64,000 nt of DNA, from contig NZ_FNCC01000017.1 in the NCBI RefSeq assembly GCF_900100955.1, positions 1-64,000 on the forward strand, written 5' to 3'. Shown piece by piece: positions 48,375-56,605 of the stretch. The notes under the pieces were generated by a model. The model worked only from the letters and a program-made list of their open reading frames with translations, searched no databases and was not told the origin of the DNA. Numbering within the stretch: the first letter of the stretch is position 1; every line of letters starts with the position of its first letter. This stretch comes from Lentzea fradiae (GTDB lineage Bacteria > Actinomycetota > Actinomycetes > Mycobacteriales > Pseudonocardiaceae). The translations under genes and the position numbers were made by a program.

Positions 48375-49856
48375 CTACCCGCGGTAGAAGTTGCCCTGGG
48401 TCTGGACGTTCAGCTCGTTCGTGCGGAACAGCTTCGCGACGAACGTGCGCGGGTCGCGCATGTCGAGGACGTCGAAGCCGCGGCCCATCTCCGAGGAGTA
48501 GATGTAGCCGTTGTACCAGTAGGTGGACCAGGTACCGCCGCCACCGCCGTTCGGCATCGGGCCGCGCTCGAAGAAGCCGATCTCACGCGGCTTGCTCGAG
48601 TTGGTGAAGTCCCACACCGACACGCCGCCCTGGTACCAGGACTGGACCATGATGTCCTTGCCGGGAACCGGGATCAGCGAGCCGTTGTGCGCGACGCAGT
48701 TCTCCGTGTCGGCCTGCATGCGCGGGATCTTGTAGTAGGACTTGAAGACCAGCTTGCGGTTCTTGCCCTTGCCGACGATGTCGTAGATGCCGTTGGCACC
48801 GCGCTTCTGGCCGATCTTCTCGTTGCACGTCGCGGCGCCGCCGCCACCGAGCTCGTCGGTGAAGACGACCTTGGTGCCGCTGTTGTTGAAGGTCGCGGAG
48901 TGCCAGAACGCGAAGTTCTCGTCGTCCTGGACGCGGTTGATCTCGACCAGCTTCTCGCGGTCGGTGATGTCCCACAGGACGCCGTCACCCATGCACGCGC
49001 CGGCCGCGAGGTCGAGCTGCGGGTAGACGGTGATGTCGTGGCAGCCGCTGGTGGCCGTGGTGTAGCCGGTGTCGATGGTGCCGGGACGGCCCACGTTGCC
49101 GCCGTCGGGGAAGACGACCTCGGCCTTGATCAGCGAGGCGGACGCCGGGGTGCGCACCGGCACCTTCACGATGGAGATCTTGTCGTGCGGCGGCTGGCAG
49201 TCCGGGTACGCGGCGTTCGGCGAGTAGGACGAGATGTAGAGGTAGACGCTCTTCTTGTCCTTGGCCGGCACCATCGTGTGGGTGTGCGAGCCGCAGTCGG
49301 TCTCGACGGCCGCCACGTAGCGCGGCGAGGTCTTGTCGCTGATGTCGAAGACCTTGATGCCCTCCCACGACGACTTCTCCGTCGCCGGCTGGGAGACGCT
49401 GCTGCACGAGTTGTCGCTGCGCGACGAGTCGGTCGACAGGAACAGCAGGTTCCCGTACACCGAGATGTCGTTCTGCGAGCCGGGGCAGAGCACCTGGCTC
49501 TTGATCTTCGGCTTCTTCGGGTTCTTGATGTCGTAGATGACGAAGCCGTCGTAGTTGCCGACGAACGCGTAGTTGTCCTGGAACGCGATGTCGGTCTGCG
49601 TCGAGTTGAGCGGAGCCTGCTTGTCCAGGTGGGCCAGCAGCACCATGTTGCGGCTGCGGGAGATCTCGTCGACCCCCGGGATGCCGTTGACCGCCTCGGC
49701 CTGGGACTCCAGCTGAGCTTCGGTCAGGCCCTTGCCGTCCGGCGGGACCTCGGGATCGGCGTACGCGGGCGCGGTCACCGTCGACAGCGTCAGCGCGAGC
49801 GCCCCCAGAACCGCCAGCGGCGCTCTGCGCCGCCGGGTCGTTGCGCGTGAACTCAC
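48375..49856 (-). CDS. Secreted LVIVD-repeat protein
   Basis: This 493-residue protein has a signal peptide (RRRRAPLAVLGALALTLSTV, AYADPE). The beta-propeller-like repeats have DFxNYDGFVIYDIKNPKKPK, VFDISDKTSPRYVAAVETD, LWDITDREKLVEINRV and SVWDFTNSSKPREIGFFERG patterns, typical of LVIVD repeats. It is extracellular or cell-wall located; the function is unknown. GTG 49856 is chosen after GAGGGGG. It is divergent from a DUF305 lipoprotein gene, an arrangement I recall in other actinomycetes. Confidence 0.85.
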   Translation of the reverse strand: MSSRATTRRRRAPLAVLGALALTLSTVTAPAYADPEVPPDGKGLTEAQLESQAEAVNGIPGVDEISRSRNMVLLAHLDKQAPLNSTQTDIAFQDNYAFVGNYDGFVIYDIKNPKKPKIKSQVLCPGSQNDISVYGNLLFLSTDSSRSDNSCSSVSQPATEKSSWEGIKVFDISDKTSPRYVAAVETDCGSHTHTMVPAKDKKSVYLYISSYSPNAAYPDCQPPHDKISIVKVPVRTPASASLIKAEVVFPDGGNVGRPGTIDTGYTTATSGCHDITVYPQLDLAAGACMGDGVLWDITDREKLVEINRVQDDENFAFWHSATFNNSGTKVVFTDELGGGGAATCNEKIGQKRGANGIYDIVGKGKNRKLVFKSYYKIPRMQADTENCVAHNGSLIPVPGKDIMVQSWYQGGVSVWDFTNSSKPREIGFFERGPMPNGGGGGTWSTYWYNGYIYSSEMGRGFDVLDMRDPRTFVAKLFRTNELNVQTQGNFYRG

Positions 49857-49985
49857 TGCTCTAACCCCCTCGCTACGGGTTGGGTGAGGGGGAGTATGAC
49901 CCTTTCGCCTTGCTAAGGGCCAGCGCCTTTCGGAGGGTTCTCCTCCACCGGACGGGGGCACCGCGCGATCTGTATTGTCCGTCGC

Positions 49986-50588
49986 ATGCGCTCTGGGGTT
50001 GTGGTGGTCGCGGCGGCAATCGCCCTGCTGGCGGGCTGTACGTCCGAGCAGGAGCAGGTGCCGGTCATCGCGCCGGACACGCCGGGCGGCTCGGCGTCGA
50101 CCATCGCCGCCTCCGACGCGACGGGGCACGTCCCGCCGCCGCCCAACGCCGCCGACCGCGACTACGTGTCGATGATGATCGCGCACCACGAGCAGGCGCT
50201 GGCGATGACGAGGTTCGCCCCCGACCGCGCGGAGAACCAGACGGTCAAGGGGCTCGCCGAACGCATCCGGTTCAGCCAGGAACCCGAGATCGGCGCCATG
50301 AAGCAGTGGCAGCGCACCCACGGCATCGTGGGCTCGCACGGTGACCACGGCTCGATGCCGGGCATGGCGACCCAGGAACAGCTGACCGCGCTGGGAGCGG
50401 CGCGCGGCAAGGAGTTCGACCGGATGTTCCTGGAGCTGATGATCAAGCACCACGAGGGTGCGATCAAGATGGCGACGGACGTGCGCGCGTCGGGCACCAA
50501 CGTCACCGTCGAGGAGATGGCCGACGACGTGGTGGCCACCCAGTCCGACGAGATCAACCGGATGAGGAAGCTGCTGACGGAGCTGTGA
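49986..50588 (+). CDS. DUF305 lipoprotein
   Basis: This 200-residue protein has a lipobox signal (VVVVAAAIALLAGCTSE) and the paired helical DUF305 motifs: YVSMMIAHHEQALAMTR and FLELMIKHHEGAIKMATD. The HH pairs suggest metal binding in a ferritin-like four-helix bundle, with copper handling in some members. It is divergent from the LVIVD gene with about 130 bp between. The TATTGT hexamer just upstream (around 49973) may be its -10. Confidence 0.9.
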   Translation: MRSGVVVVAAAIALLAGCTSEQEQVPVIAPDTPGGSASTIAASDATGHVPPPPNAADRDYVSMMIAHHEQALAMTRFAPDRAENQTVKGLAERIRFSQEPEIGAMKQWQRTHGIVGSHGDHGSMPGMATQEQLTALGAARGKEFDRMFLELMIKHHEGAIKMATDVRASGTNVTVEEMADDVVATQSDEINRMRKLLTEL

Positions 50589-50608
50589 GGGGCGGACCGG
50601 TCCGCCCC
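50589..50608. terminator. 20-bp palindromic terminator
   Basis: GGGGCGGACCGGTCCGCCCC directly follows the DUF305 stop and faces the convergent ABM gene. Confidence 0.7.
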
Positions 50609-50622
50609 CCGCAGGAGCGCCG

Positions 50623-50949
50623 TTACGCCGTGCGCTGGCGCGGCAGGACCAGGTCCTCCGCGTGCTCGAACGTCTCGACGGCGTTGCCGGTGACGTGCCG
50701 GGCGATGCCGCGGTTGCGCTGGTGCGCCTCGCGGAACGAGTCGGAGGCGACCCAGGCGCGGAAGTCCTCTTCGGACTCGAACTCGTTGATCGACACGTAC
50801 GGCTGGTCCTCGCGGGTCGGCTTGAGCAGCGTGCTGCGCAGCAGGCCGGGGACGCCCGGCAGGTAGGTCCGCATGTTGTCGCGGAAGTGGGCCTCGAACT
50901 CCTCCGCCCTCTCGGCGGGCACGAACAGCCGGTTCGTCGCGATGAACAT
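50623..50949 (-). CDS. Antibiotic-biosynthesis-monooxygenase (ABM) domain protein
   Basis: This 108-residue protein has the ABM ferredoxin-like fold: MFIATNRLFVPAERAEEFEA, then PGVPGLLRSTLLKP, YVSINEFESEEDFRAW and FREAHQRNRGIARHV. The family includes heme-degrading IsdG-type enzymes and quinol monooxygenases. The N-terminal Asn and later His are consistent with heme degradation, though not proof of it. It stands alone, divergent from the TetR gene. Confidence 0.82.
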   Translation of the reverse strand: MFIATNRLFVPAERAEEFEAHFRDNMRTYLPGVPGLLRSTLLKPTREDQPYVSINEFESEEDFRAWVASDSFREAHQRNRGIARHVTGNAVETFEHAEDLVLPRQRTA

Positions 50950-51030
50950 GCGCGGTCCTCCTCGTTCCTACGCTGTGTCGGGAACTATTCCAACACCCCG
51001 TCGGGAAATCAAGGGAGCTACGATCGGGCC

Positions 51031-51621
51031 GTGCCGAGGATCAGCGCAGACACCGTGGCGGAGCACCGCGCCAACCGGTTGCGCGCCCTGCTGGACGCCG
51101 GGCGGGAGATCGTGGCGACCGGGGGCGCCGAGGCGCTGACGCTCGCGTCGCTCGCCCGCCGCGTCGGGCTGTCGCGGCCGAGCCTCTACGAGTACTTCCG
51201 CTCGCGGGAGGAGCTGGTCGCCGCGATCGTCTCCGACGCGCTGCCGGAGTGGGCGGACAAGCTGGAGGACGCGGTCGACAGCGCCACGTCCGTGCCGGAG
51301 AAGATCGAGGCGTACCTGCGGACCGAGCTCGCGATCATCACCGACGGCAGCCACGGCGCCGTGGTCGCGCTGGCCGCGCACGCGCTGCCGGACTCGGCGC
51401 GCGAGCAGATCAGGGCCGAGCACGAACGGCTGCTGGCGCCGCTGGTCGGCGTGTTCGAGACGGCGGGGGTGGAACGGGCGGCGTTGCGGGCGATGCTGGT
51501 GCACGCGATGGTCGAGGCCGCGTCCCGGATGATCACGCCGGGCCGCGCCGAGCACAACGAGGCCGTCATCCGCACGCTGCTCGACCAGGTCGTGCACGGC
51601 CTGGACCAGCGGATCGGCTGA
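51031..51621 (+). CDS. TetR-family regulator
   Basis: This 196-residue protein has a TetR HTH (LLDAGREIVATGGAEALTLA, then LARRVGLSRPSLYEYFRSRE) and a helical ligand-binding domain. It lies just upstream of an ABC exporter and two-component system. A perfect 18-bp palindrome at 51637-51654 directly after its stop is a likely operator controlling that operon. GTG 51031 is the start. Divergent ABM is the other possible target. Confidence 0.88.
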   Translation: MPRISADTVAEHRANRLRALLDAGREIVATGGAEALTLASLARRVGLSRPSLYEYFRSREELVAAIVSDALPEWADKLEDAVDSATSVPEKIEAYLRTELAIITDGSHGAVVALAAHALPDSAREQIRAEHERLLAPLVGVFETAGVERAALRAMLVHAMVEAASRMITPGRAEHNEAVIRTLLDQVVHGLDQRIG

Positions 51622-51636
51622 CCGTCCACACCTGGC

Positions 51637-51654
51637 ATCAACCGATCGGTTGAT
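51637..51654. promoter_or_regulatory. 18-bp perfect palindrome, candidate TetR operator
   Basis: ATCAACCGATCGGTTGAT is perfectly symmetric and lies 57 bp before the ABC ATPase ATG. Its right half overlaps TTGATC, a possible -35 box. The size and symmetry suit a TetR dimer. Confidence 0.65.
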
Positions 51655-51710
51655 CGCGGTCCCGCTCGTCGATCGATGATCTTCCCGCGCCGTTCTCCGA
51701 GGCTGGAGGC

Positions 51711-52589
51711 ATGGCAATCATCGAAGTGCGCGACGTGGGGAAGCGGTACGGGCCACGGGTCGCCGTGGACTCCGTGTCGTTCGACGTCGCCGAGGGGGAG
51801 ATCTTCGGCGTCCTCGGCCCGAACGGGGCGGGCAAGACGACGACGGTCGAGTGCGTGGCGGGGCTGCGCACACCGGACCGGGGCGAGGTGTCTGTGCTCG
51901 GCCGCAGGCCCGCCGACGTGCGGGCGGCGATCGGGGTGCAGCTCCAGGCGTCCGAGCTGCCCGAACGCATCCGGGTCAGCGAGGCGCTGGAGCTGTTCTC
52001 GTCGTTCTACCCCAATCCCGTCGACTGGTCGGAGCGGCTCGGGCTGACCTCGCACCTGCGGTCCGAGTTCGGGCGGCTCTCCGGCGGCCTGAAGCAGCGG
52101 CTGTCGATCGCGCTCGCGCTGATCGGCTCGCCCAAGGTCGCGATCCTCGACGAGCTGACGACCGGGCTCGACCCGCAGGCCCGCCGCGACACCTGGTCGG
52201 TGATCGAGGACGTGCGCGCGGCCGGCGTGACGATCCTGCTGGTCACCCACTTCATGGAGGAGGCGGAACGGCTCTGCGACCGGGTCGCGGTGTTCCGCGA
52301 GGGCCGCGTCGTCGCGCTCGACACGCCTTCCGCGCTGGTGTCGAAGGTCGGCGGCGCGACCAGGGTGCGGTTCGTGCCGTCCGCCGCCCTCGACGTCCCG
52401 GCGCTGGAGCGGCTGCCCGAGGTCTCCTCGGTGACCTCCGAGGGCGACCAGGTGGTGGTCAGCGGGTCGGAGGACCTGCTGCACGCGGTGACGTCGTTCC
52501 TGGCCAGGCGCCAGGTCGTGGCGCACCGCCTCCGCGTCGACCAGGTCTCGCTGGACGACGCCTACGTCGAGCTGACCGGGGGGTCCTGA
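51711..52589 (+). CDS. ABC exporter ATPase (DrrA-like)
   Basis: This 292-residue protein has Walker A LGPNGAGKTTTVECVAGL, signature RLSGGLKQRLSIALAL, Walker B VAILDELTTGLDPQARRD and switch His in LLVTHFMEEAERL. The Walker B ending is DEL rather than the usual DEP. The C-terminal extension is DrrA-like. It pairs with the ABC-2 permease that starts at its stop (TGATG). Confidence 0.92.
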   Translation: MAIIEVRDVGKRYGPRVAVDSVSFDVAEGEIFGVLGPNGAGKTTTVECVAGLRTPDRGEVSVLGRRPADVRAAIGVQLQASELPERIRVSEALELFSSFYPNPVDWSERLGLTSHLRSEFGRLSGGLKQRLSIALALIGSPKVAILDELTTGLDPQARRDTWSVIEDVRAAGVTILLVTHFMEEAERLCDRVAVFREGRVVALDTPSALVSKVGGATRVRFVPSAALDVPALERLPEVSSVTSEGDQVVVSGSEDLLHAVTSFLARRQVVAHRLRVDQVSLDDAYVELTGGS

Positions 52590-53314
52590 TGTTGAAGATC
52601 GTGGAGATCGAGGCGCGGCTGTTCCTGCGCGACCGGCTGAACTCGCTGTTCGCCGTGCTGTTCCCGTCGCTGCTGCTGCTCCTGCTGGGGGCGGTTCCGG
52701 TGCTGCGGACGCCCGACGACGTGTTCGGCGGCCAGCGGTTCATCGACACGTACGTGTCGGCGCTGATCGTGTTCACGCTGGCGTTCATCGGGTTGCAGCG
52801 CGTGCCTACCGTGGTGGCCACCTACCGGGAGAAGGGCGTGCTGCGACGGCTGGCGACGACGCCGATGCACCCGGCGCGGCTGCTGGCCGGGCAGATGATC
52901 GTCAATCTCGTCGCGGCGGTCGTGTCGGTGCTGCTGACCGTCTTCGTGGGCTTCGCGGTGTTCGGCATCGACCTGCCGCACCACCCGCTCGGCCTCGCTC
53001 TGGCCGTGCTGCTGGGTGGGGCGGGCACGTTCGGCCTGGGCCTCGTGATCGCCGCGCTGGCCCCGAACGCGCGGGCGGCGGGCGGCTGGGCGACGGCGGT
53101 GTTCATGCTGCTGATGTTCTTCGGCGGCGTGTACCTGCCGCGGTTCCTGCTGCCGTCGGTGTTCGAGACGATCAGCGTGTTCCTGCCGCCCGGCTCGCTG
53201 GCGGTGCAGGAGGCGTGGCTCGGCACGGCGCCGGACTGGCGGCACCTGCTGGTCATGGGGGTGATCAGCCTCGTGGCGGGTACGGTCGCGGCGAAGACCT
53301 TCCGCTGGGAGTAG
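52589..53314 (+). CDS. ABC-2 type permease (DrrB-like)
   Basis: This 241-residue protein has six membrane helices (LNSLFAVLFPSLLLLLLGAV and others). The ABC-2 pattern RRLATTPMHPARLLAGQMIV is present, with GGVYLPRFLLPSVFETISVF near the end. It would export a lipophilic drug or lipid with the ATPase upstream. The start overlaps the previous stop. Confidence 0.9.
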   Translation: MLKIVEIEARLFLRDRLNSLFAVLFPSLLLLLLGAVPVLRTPDDVFGGQRFIDTYVSALIVFTLAFIGLQRVPTVVATYREKGVLRRLATTPMHPARLLAGQMIVNLVAAVVSVLLTVFVGFAVFGIDLPHHPLGLALAVLLGGAGTFGLGLVIAALAPNARAAGGWATAVFMLLMFFGGVYLPRFLLPSVFETISVFLPPGSLAVQEAWLGTAPDWRHLLVMGVISLVAGTVAAKTFRWE

Positions 53315-53323
53315 CCCGTGAAC

Positions 53324-54475
53324 ATGACCGCCCTGGACAGGTGGGAGCGCAGGCTCCTCGCGGTCACCTACCTGATCCCGTACTTCGTGCTGGTCGTGAC
53401 GACCGTGCTGTACTCGATCTTCACCGAGCACTCGGCCGCGCAGCGCTGGGTCACCTACGGCGTCGTGGCGGGCTGCCTCGCCTGGATGACGTGGTGGTTC
53501 ACGCTGCACCCGCAGTGGCGGGACCGGCGTGGGCTGATGGCGGTGTTCGTCGGCGGCATGGTCGTGTTCTACGGCGTCCTGGGCATGCGGGAGCACTGGT
53601 TCGGGCCGGTCTCGTACGCGATCTTCGTGTACGCGAGCGAGCTGCTGCGCGGGAGCTGGATGGTCCTCGTGACGACGCTGACGGCGGGCCTCGCGACGCT
53701 GTCGCTGTTCGGCGGCTACCCGGCGGAGGCGCCGCTGGCGTTCTGGGGAATCCTGGTGATCTTCACCGTGGCGGCGTGCACCTTCAGCTACTTCGGCTAC
53801 GTGACGACCGAGCAGTCCAGGCTGCGCAAGGAACTGCTGGAGGAGAACGAGGGCCTGCACGCGCAGCTGCTGGTGCAGGCGCACGAGGCGGGCGTGCAGG
53901 ACGAACGCCACCGGATGGCCGGGGAGATCCACGACACCCTGGCGCAGGGCCTCGCGGGCATCATCACGCAGCTGTCGGCGGCCACCGAGAAGGACTGGGA
54001 GAGCCGCGTCGCGGTCGCCACCGAGCTGGCGCGCGACAACCTGCAGGAGGCCCGCCGCTCGGTGCACGCCCTGCGTCCGCCCGCACTGGACTCGGCGGCG
54101 TTGCACGAGGCGCTGGACGAGGTGGCGTCCGACTGGTCGAGGTACAACGGCGTCCCGGTCTCGGTGACGCTGACCGGAGCGGTGCGCGAGATGCACCCCG
54201 AGGTGGAGGTCGTCCTCCTGCGCACCGCGCAGGAGGCCCTGTCGAACGTGGCGAAGCACGCCCGTGCGTCCAGGGTCGGCCTCACCCTCTCGTACATGGA
54301 GGACGTGGTGACGCTGGACGTGCGTGACGACGGGGTGGGCTTCGACTTCGGGCGGCCGTCCGACGGGTTCGGTCTGCCCGCGATGCGGCATCGCGTGCAC
54401 CGGCTGTCCGGCGCGTTGTTCGTCGAGTCCGAACCCGGTGCGGGGACGGCGATCTCGGTGCGGGTGCCGGCGTGA
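53324..54475 (+). CDS. NarL-type sensor histidine kinase (HisKA_3)
   Basis: This 383-residue protein has about five N-terminal membrane helices. A coiled coil leads to HisKA_3 with the phospho-His in HRMAGEIHDTLAQGLAGI, and a HATPase domain follows (DVRDDGVGFDFGRPSDGFGL). It is a LiaS/DesK-like membrane-stress sensor. GTG 53318 is an alternative start. The stop overlaps the response-regulator start (GTGA). Confidence 0.9.
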   Translation: MTALDRWERRLLAVTYLIPYFVLVVTTVLYSIFTEHSAAQRWVTYGVVAGCLAWMTWWFTLHPQWRDRRGLMAVFVGGMVVFYGVLGMREHWFGPVSYAIFVYASELLRGSWMVLVTTLTAGLATLSLFGGYPAEAPLAFWGILVIFTVAACTFSYFGYVTTEQSRLRKELLEENEGLHAQLLVQAHEAGVQDERHRMAGEIHDTLAQGLAGIITQLSAATEKDWESRVAVATELARDNLQEARRSVHALRPPALDSAALHEALDEVASDWSRYNGVPVSVTLTGAVREMHPEVEVVLLRTAQEALSNVAKHARASRVGLTLSYMEDVVTLDVRDDGVGFDFGRPSDGFGLPAMRHRVHRLSGALFVESEPGAGTAISVRVPA

Positions 54476-55095
54476 TCCGGCTGGTGATCGTGGACGACCA
54501 CCCGGTGGTCCGCGACGGCCTGCGCGGCATGCTGTCCACCGGCGACTTCGAGGTGGTCGGCGAGGCGGCCTCCGGCGACGAGGCGGTCGCCGTCGTCACG
54601 GCCACCTCACCGGACGTGGTCCTGATGGACCTGCGGATGCCGGGTTCGGACGGCGTGTCCGCGATCGAGCGGCTGCGCGGCCATCCGTGCCGCGTCCTGG
54701 TGCTCACCACCTACGACACCGACCGGGACGTGCTGCCCGCGATCAAGGCGGGCGCCACCGGCTACCTGATGAAGGACACCCCGCGCGACGAGCTGCACCG
54801 CGCCATCCGAGCCGCGCACGCGGGGGAGGCCGTGCTGTCGCCCGCGGTGGCGACCAGGCTGCTGGGGCAGGTGCGGGAACCCGCGCTGGAACCGTTGTCC
54901 GCGCGGGAGCTCGAAGTGCTGGCGCTGGTCGCGAAGGGGTCGACGAACCGGGCGGTGGCGGCGGCGCTGTTCATCAGCGAGGCGACGGTGAAGACGCACC
55001 TGCTGCACGTGTACGCGAAGCTCGGCGTGTCGGACCGGGCGGCGGCGGTCGCGGTGGCCTACGAGCGAGGACTGCTCAAGCTCGGCAACAGGTGA
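54472..55095 (+). CDS. NarL/FixJ-family response regulator
   Basis: This 207-residue protein has a receiver domain (LVIVDDHPVVRDGLRGML, phospho-Asp in VVLMDLRMPGSDG, then VLVLTTYDT and GYLMKDT). The LuxR-type HTH is LSARELEVLALVAKGSTNRA, then ALFISEATVKTHLLHVYAKL. Paired with the kinase, it probably activates the upstream exporter genes. Confidence 0.93.
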   Translation: MIRLVIVDDHPVVRDGLRGMLSTGDFEVVGEAASGDEAVAVVTATSPDVVLMDLRMPGSDGVSAIERLRGHPCRVLVLTTYDTDRDVLPAIKAGATGYLMKDTPRDELHRAIRAAHAGEAVLSPAVATRLLGQVREPALEPLSARELEVLALVAKGSTNRAVAAALFISEATVKTHLLHVYAKLGVSDRAAAVAVAYERGLLKLGNR

Positions 55096-55125
55096 GCGCC
55101 TGTCCGCTCAGGACGACCGGCTCTC

Positions 55126-55228
55126 AGCGGTGGCGCGGCGGTGCCACCCGCTGAAAGCGTCGCGGCGCCGTGGCGCCCGAGACGTGAGGGTCCCCCCGCG
55201 GCGGGGCCACTTCGGTTGGCCCCGCCGC
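55126..55228. terminator. Terminator region after the response regulator
   Basis: Two hairpins occur. An imperfect one lies at about 55126-55154 (CAGCGGTGGC against GCCACCCGCTG, one bulge). A perfect 12-bp one lies at 55198-55228 (GCGGCGGGGCCA with a 7-nt loop). They separate the convergent purine cluster. Confidence 0.7.
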
Positions 55229-55255
55229 CTGCGGCAACTCCCCCTTGCCACTCCC

Positions 55256-55642
55256 TCACCCCTCGCGGTGAAGGAACGCCCGCCAGTCACCGAGATACGA
55301 GATGTCCTCGATGTCACCCGTTCGGAGTAACTCGTCCACCACCGCGTCGCGCAGCACGGTCGCCAGGGCCGCGCTGCCGTCCTCCAGCTCGATGACGCCG
55401 ATCTCCAGCTCGGCGGGCTCCGCGGGGACGAGGTGGTCGCGCAGGACCTTCAGCGGGAGGTCGTAGAGCTCACCGGTCACCGAGGCCGAGCCCGACTCGT
55501 GCATCGCGGGGAACGTCCCCCGCACCGAGAAGTACCGGTACCTGGGGGCACTGCGCGCCCGGCACACCATCGGCGTGCCCTGCAGCTGGGAGTGCAGTGG
55601 CCCGCCCCGCATGCCGCCGCCGTTGAGGAAGATCAGTGCCAT
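55256..55642 (-). CDS. Allophanate-hydrolase-related (GGCT-fold) protein
   Basis: This 128-residue protein has MALIFLNGGGMRGGPLHSQL, then RYRYFSVRGTFPAMH and VLRDHLVPAEPAELEIGVIE. That resembles the C-terminal, gamma-glutamylcyclotransferase-like domain of allophanate hydrolase (AtzF). It could act on allophanate or another ureide product at the end of purine breakdown. It lies at the tail of the purine cluster and starts 173 nt inside the xdhC frame. Confidence 0.65.
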   Translation of the reverse strand: MALIFLNGGGMRGGPLHSQLQGTPMVCRARSAPRYRYFSVRGTFPAMHESGSASVTGELYDLPLKVLRDHLVPAEPAELEIGVIELEDGSAALATVLRDAVVDELLRTGDIEDISYLGDWRAFLHREG

Positions 55643-56552
55643 GGCTCTCCTGGGGTCGGTGGATCGGGGTGGACAGCGCGGACAGGGGCAGGCCGGAGCC
55701 GCCGTGCCGCACGGCCACGAGCTCGGCCGCGACCGACACCGCCGTCTCGGCCGGGGTGCGTCCGCCGAGGTCGAGGCCGACCGGGGACCGCAGCCGGGCC
55801 AGCGCCTCCTCCGGCACGCCTTCCGCGCGCAGGCGTTCGAGCCGTTCGTGGTGGGTGCGGCGGGAGCCCAGCGCGCCGACGAACGCCAGCGGCCTGGACA
55901 GGGCCTCGGCCAGCACCGGGACGTCGAACTTGGCGTCGTGCGTCAGCACCACGACCGCGGTGTCCCGACCGGTCGGGGTGGCCGCGAGGTAGCGGTGCGG
56001 CCAGTCGACGACGACCGAGTGCGCCGCCGGGAACCGTTCGGGCGTGGCGAACAGGGGACGGGCGTCGCACACCGTCACGTGGTAGCCGAGGAAGCGGCCG
56101 ATCTCGGCCACGGCCGCGGCGTGGTCGATGGCACCGAACACCAGCAGGCGCGGCGGTGGCAGCCACGACTCGGTGAACACGCGTCCGCCCGCCTCGAAGC
56201 GCACCGAGAGCGGACGTCCGTCCACAGTGGCCTGCAAAGCGGCGCGCAACGACGAGGAATCCCGCTGCACCAGCACGTCCAGCGAGCCGCCGCAGGTGAG
56301 ACCGGCCGCGAACGCGGTGTCGTCGGAGTAGCCGAACGTCGCCAGCGCGGGTTCGGACGTCTCCAGCACCGTGCGGGCCAGTTCGTAGACCTCCGCCTCC
56401 ACGCAGCCGCCGGACACGCTGCCGATCACCTGGCCGTCCGGTCCCACGGCCATCGCGGCCCCGACAGGACGGGGCGCGCTGCCGCGCACCGCCACTACCG
56501 ACGCGACCGCAAACCTGTCCCACGACAGCAGGGTCGGAGCGAGATCGCGCAT
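55470..56552 (-). CDS. xdhC: XdhC-family xanthine dehydrogenase accessory protein
   Basis: This protein of up to 360 residues has the XdhC_CoxI N-terminal part (ASVVAVRGSAPRPVGAAMAV, then GSVSGGCVEAEVYELA and FAAGLTCGGSLDVLVQ). The Rossmann C-terminal part is PRLLVFGAIDHAAAVAEIG, then VVLTHDAKFDVPVL and FVGALGSRRTHHERL. It inserts the sulfurated molybdenum cofactor into xanthine dehydrogenase. Homology ends near STPIHRP; the last 55 codons are read in a frame overlapping the next gene. Confidence 0.88.
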   Translation of the reverse strand: MRDLAPTLLSWDRFAVASVVAVRGSAPRPVGAAMAVGPDGQVIGSVSGGCVEAEVYELARTVLETSEPALATFGYSDDTAFAAGLTCGGSLDVLVQRDSSSLRAALQATVDGRPLSVRFEAGGRVFTESWLPPPRLLVFGAIDHAAAVAEIGRFLGYHVTVCDARPLFATPERFPAAHSVVVDWPHRYLAATPTGRDTAVVVLTHDAKFDVPVLAEALSRPLAFVGALGSRRTHHERLERLRAEGVPEEALARLRSPVGLDLGGRTPAETAVSVAAELVAVRHGGSGLPLSALSTPIHRPQESHGTDLPQRRRHAGRATALPAAGHADGVPGAQCPQVPVLLGAGDVPRDARVGLGLGDR

Positions 56553-56605
56553 CGGGGTCCTCCTCGACGACTTCGGGGAACGGGGCCCGGCCGGACCCCG
56601 TTCTC

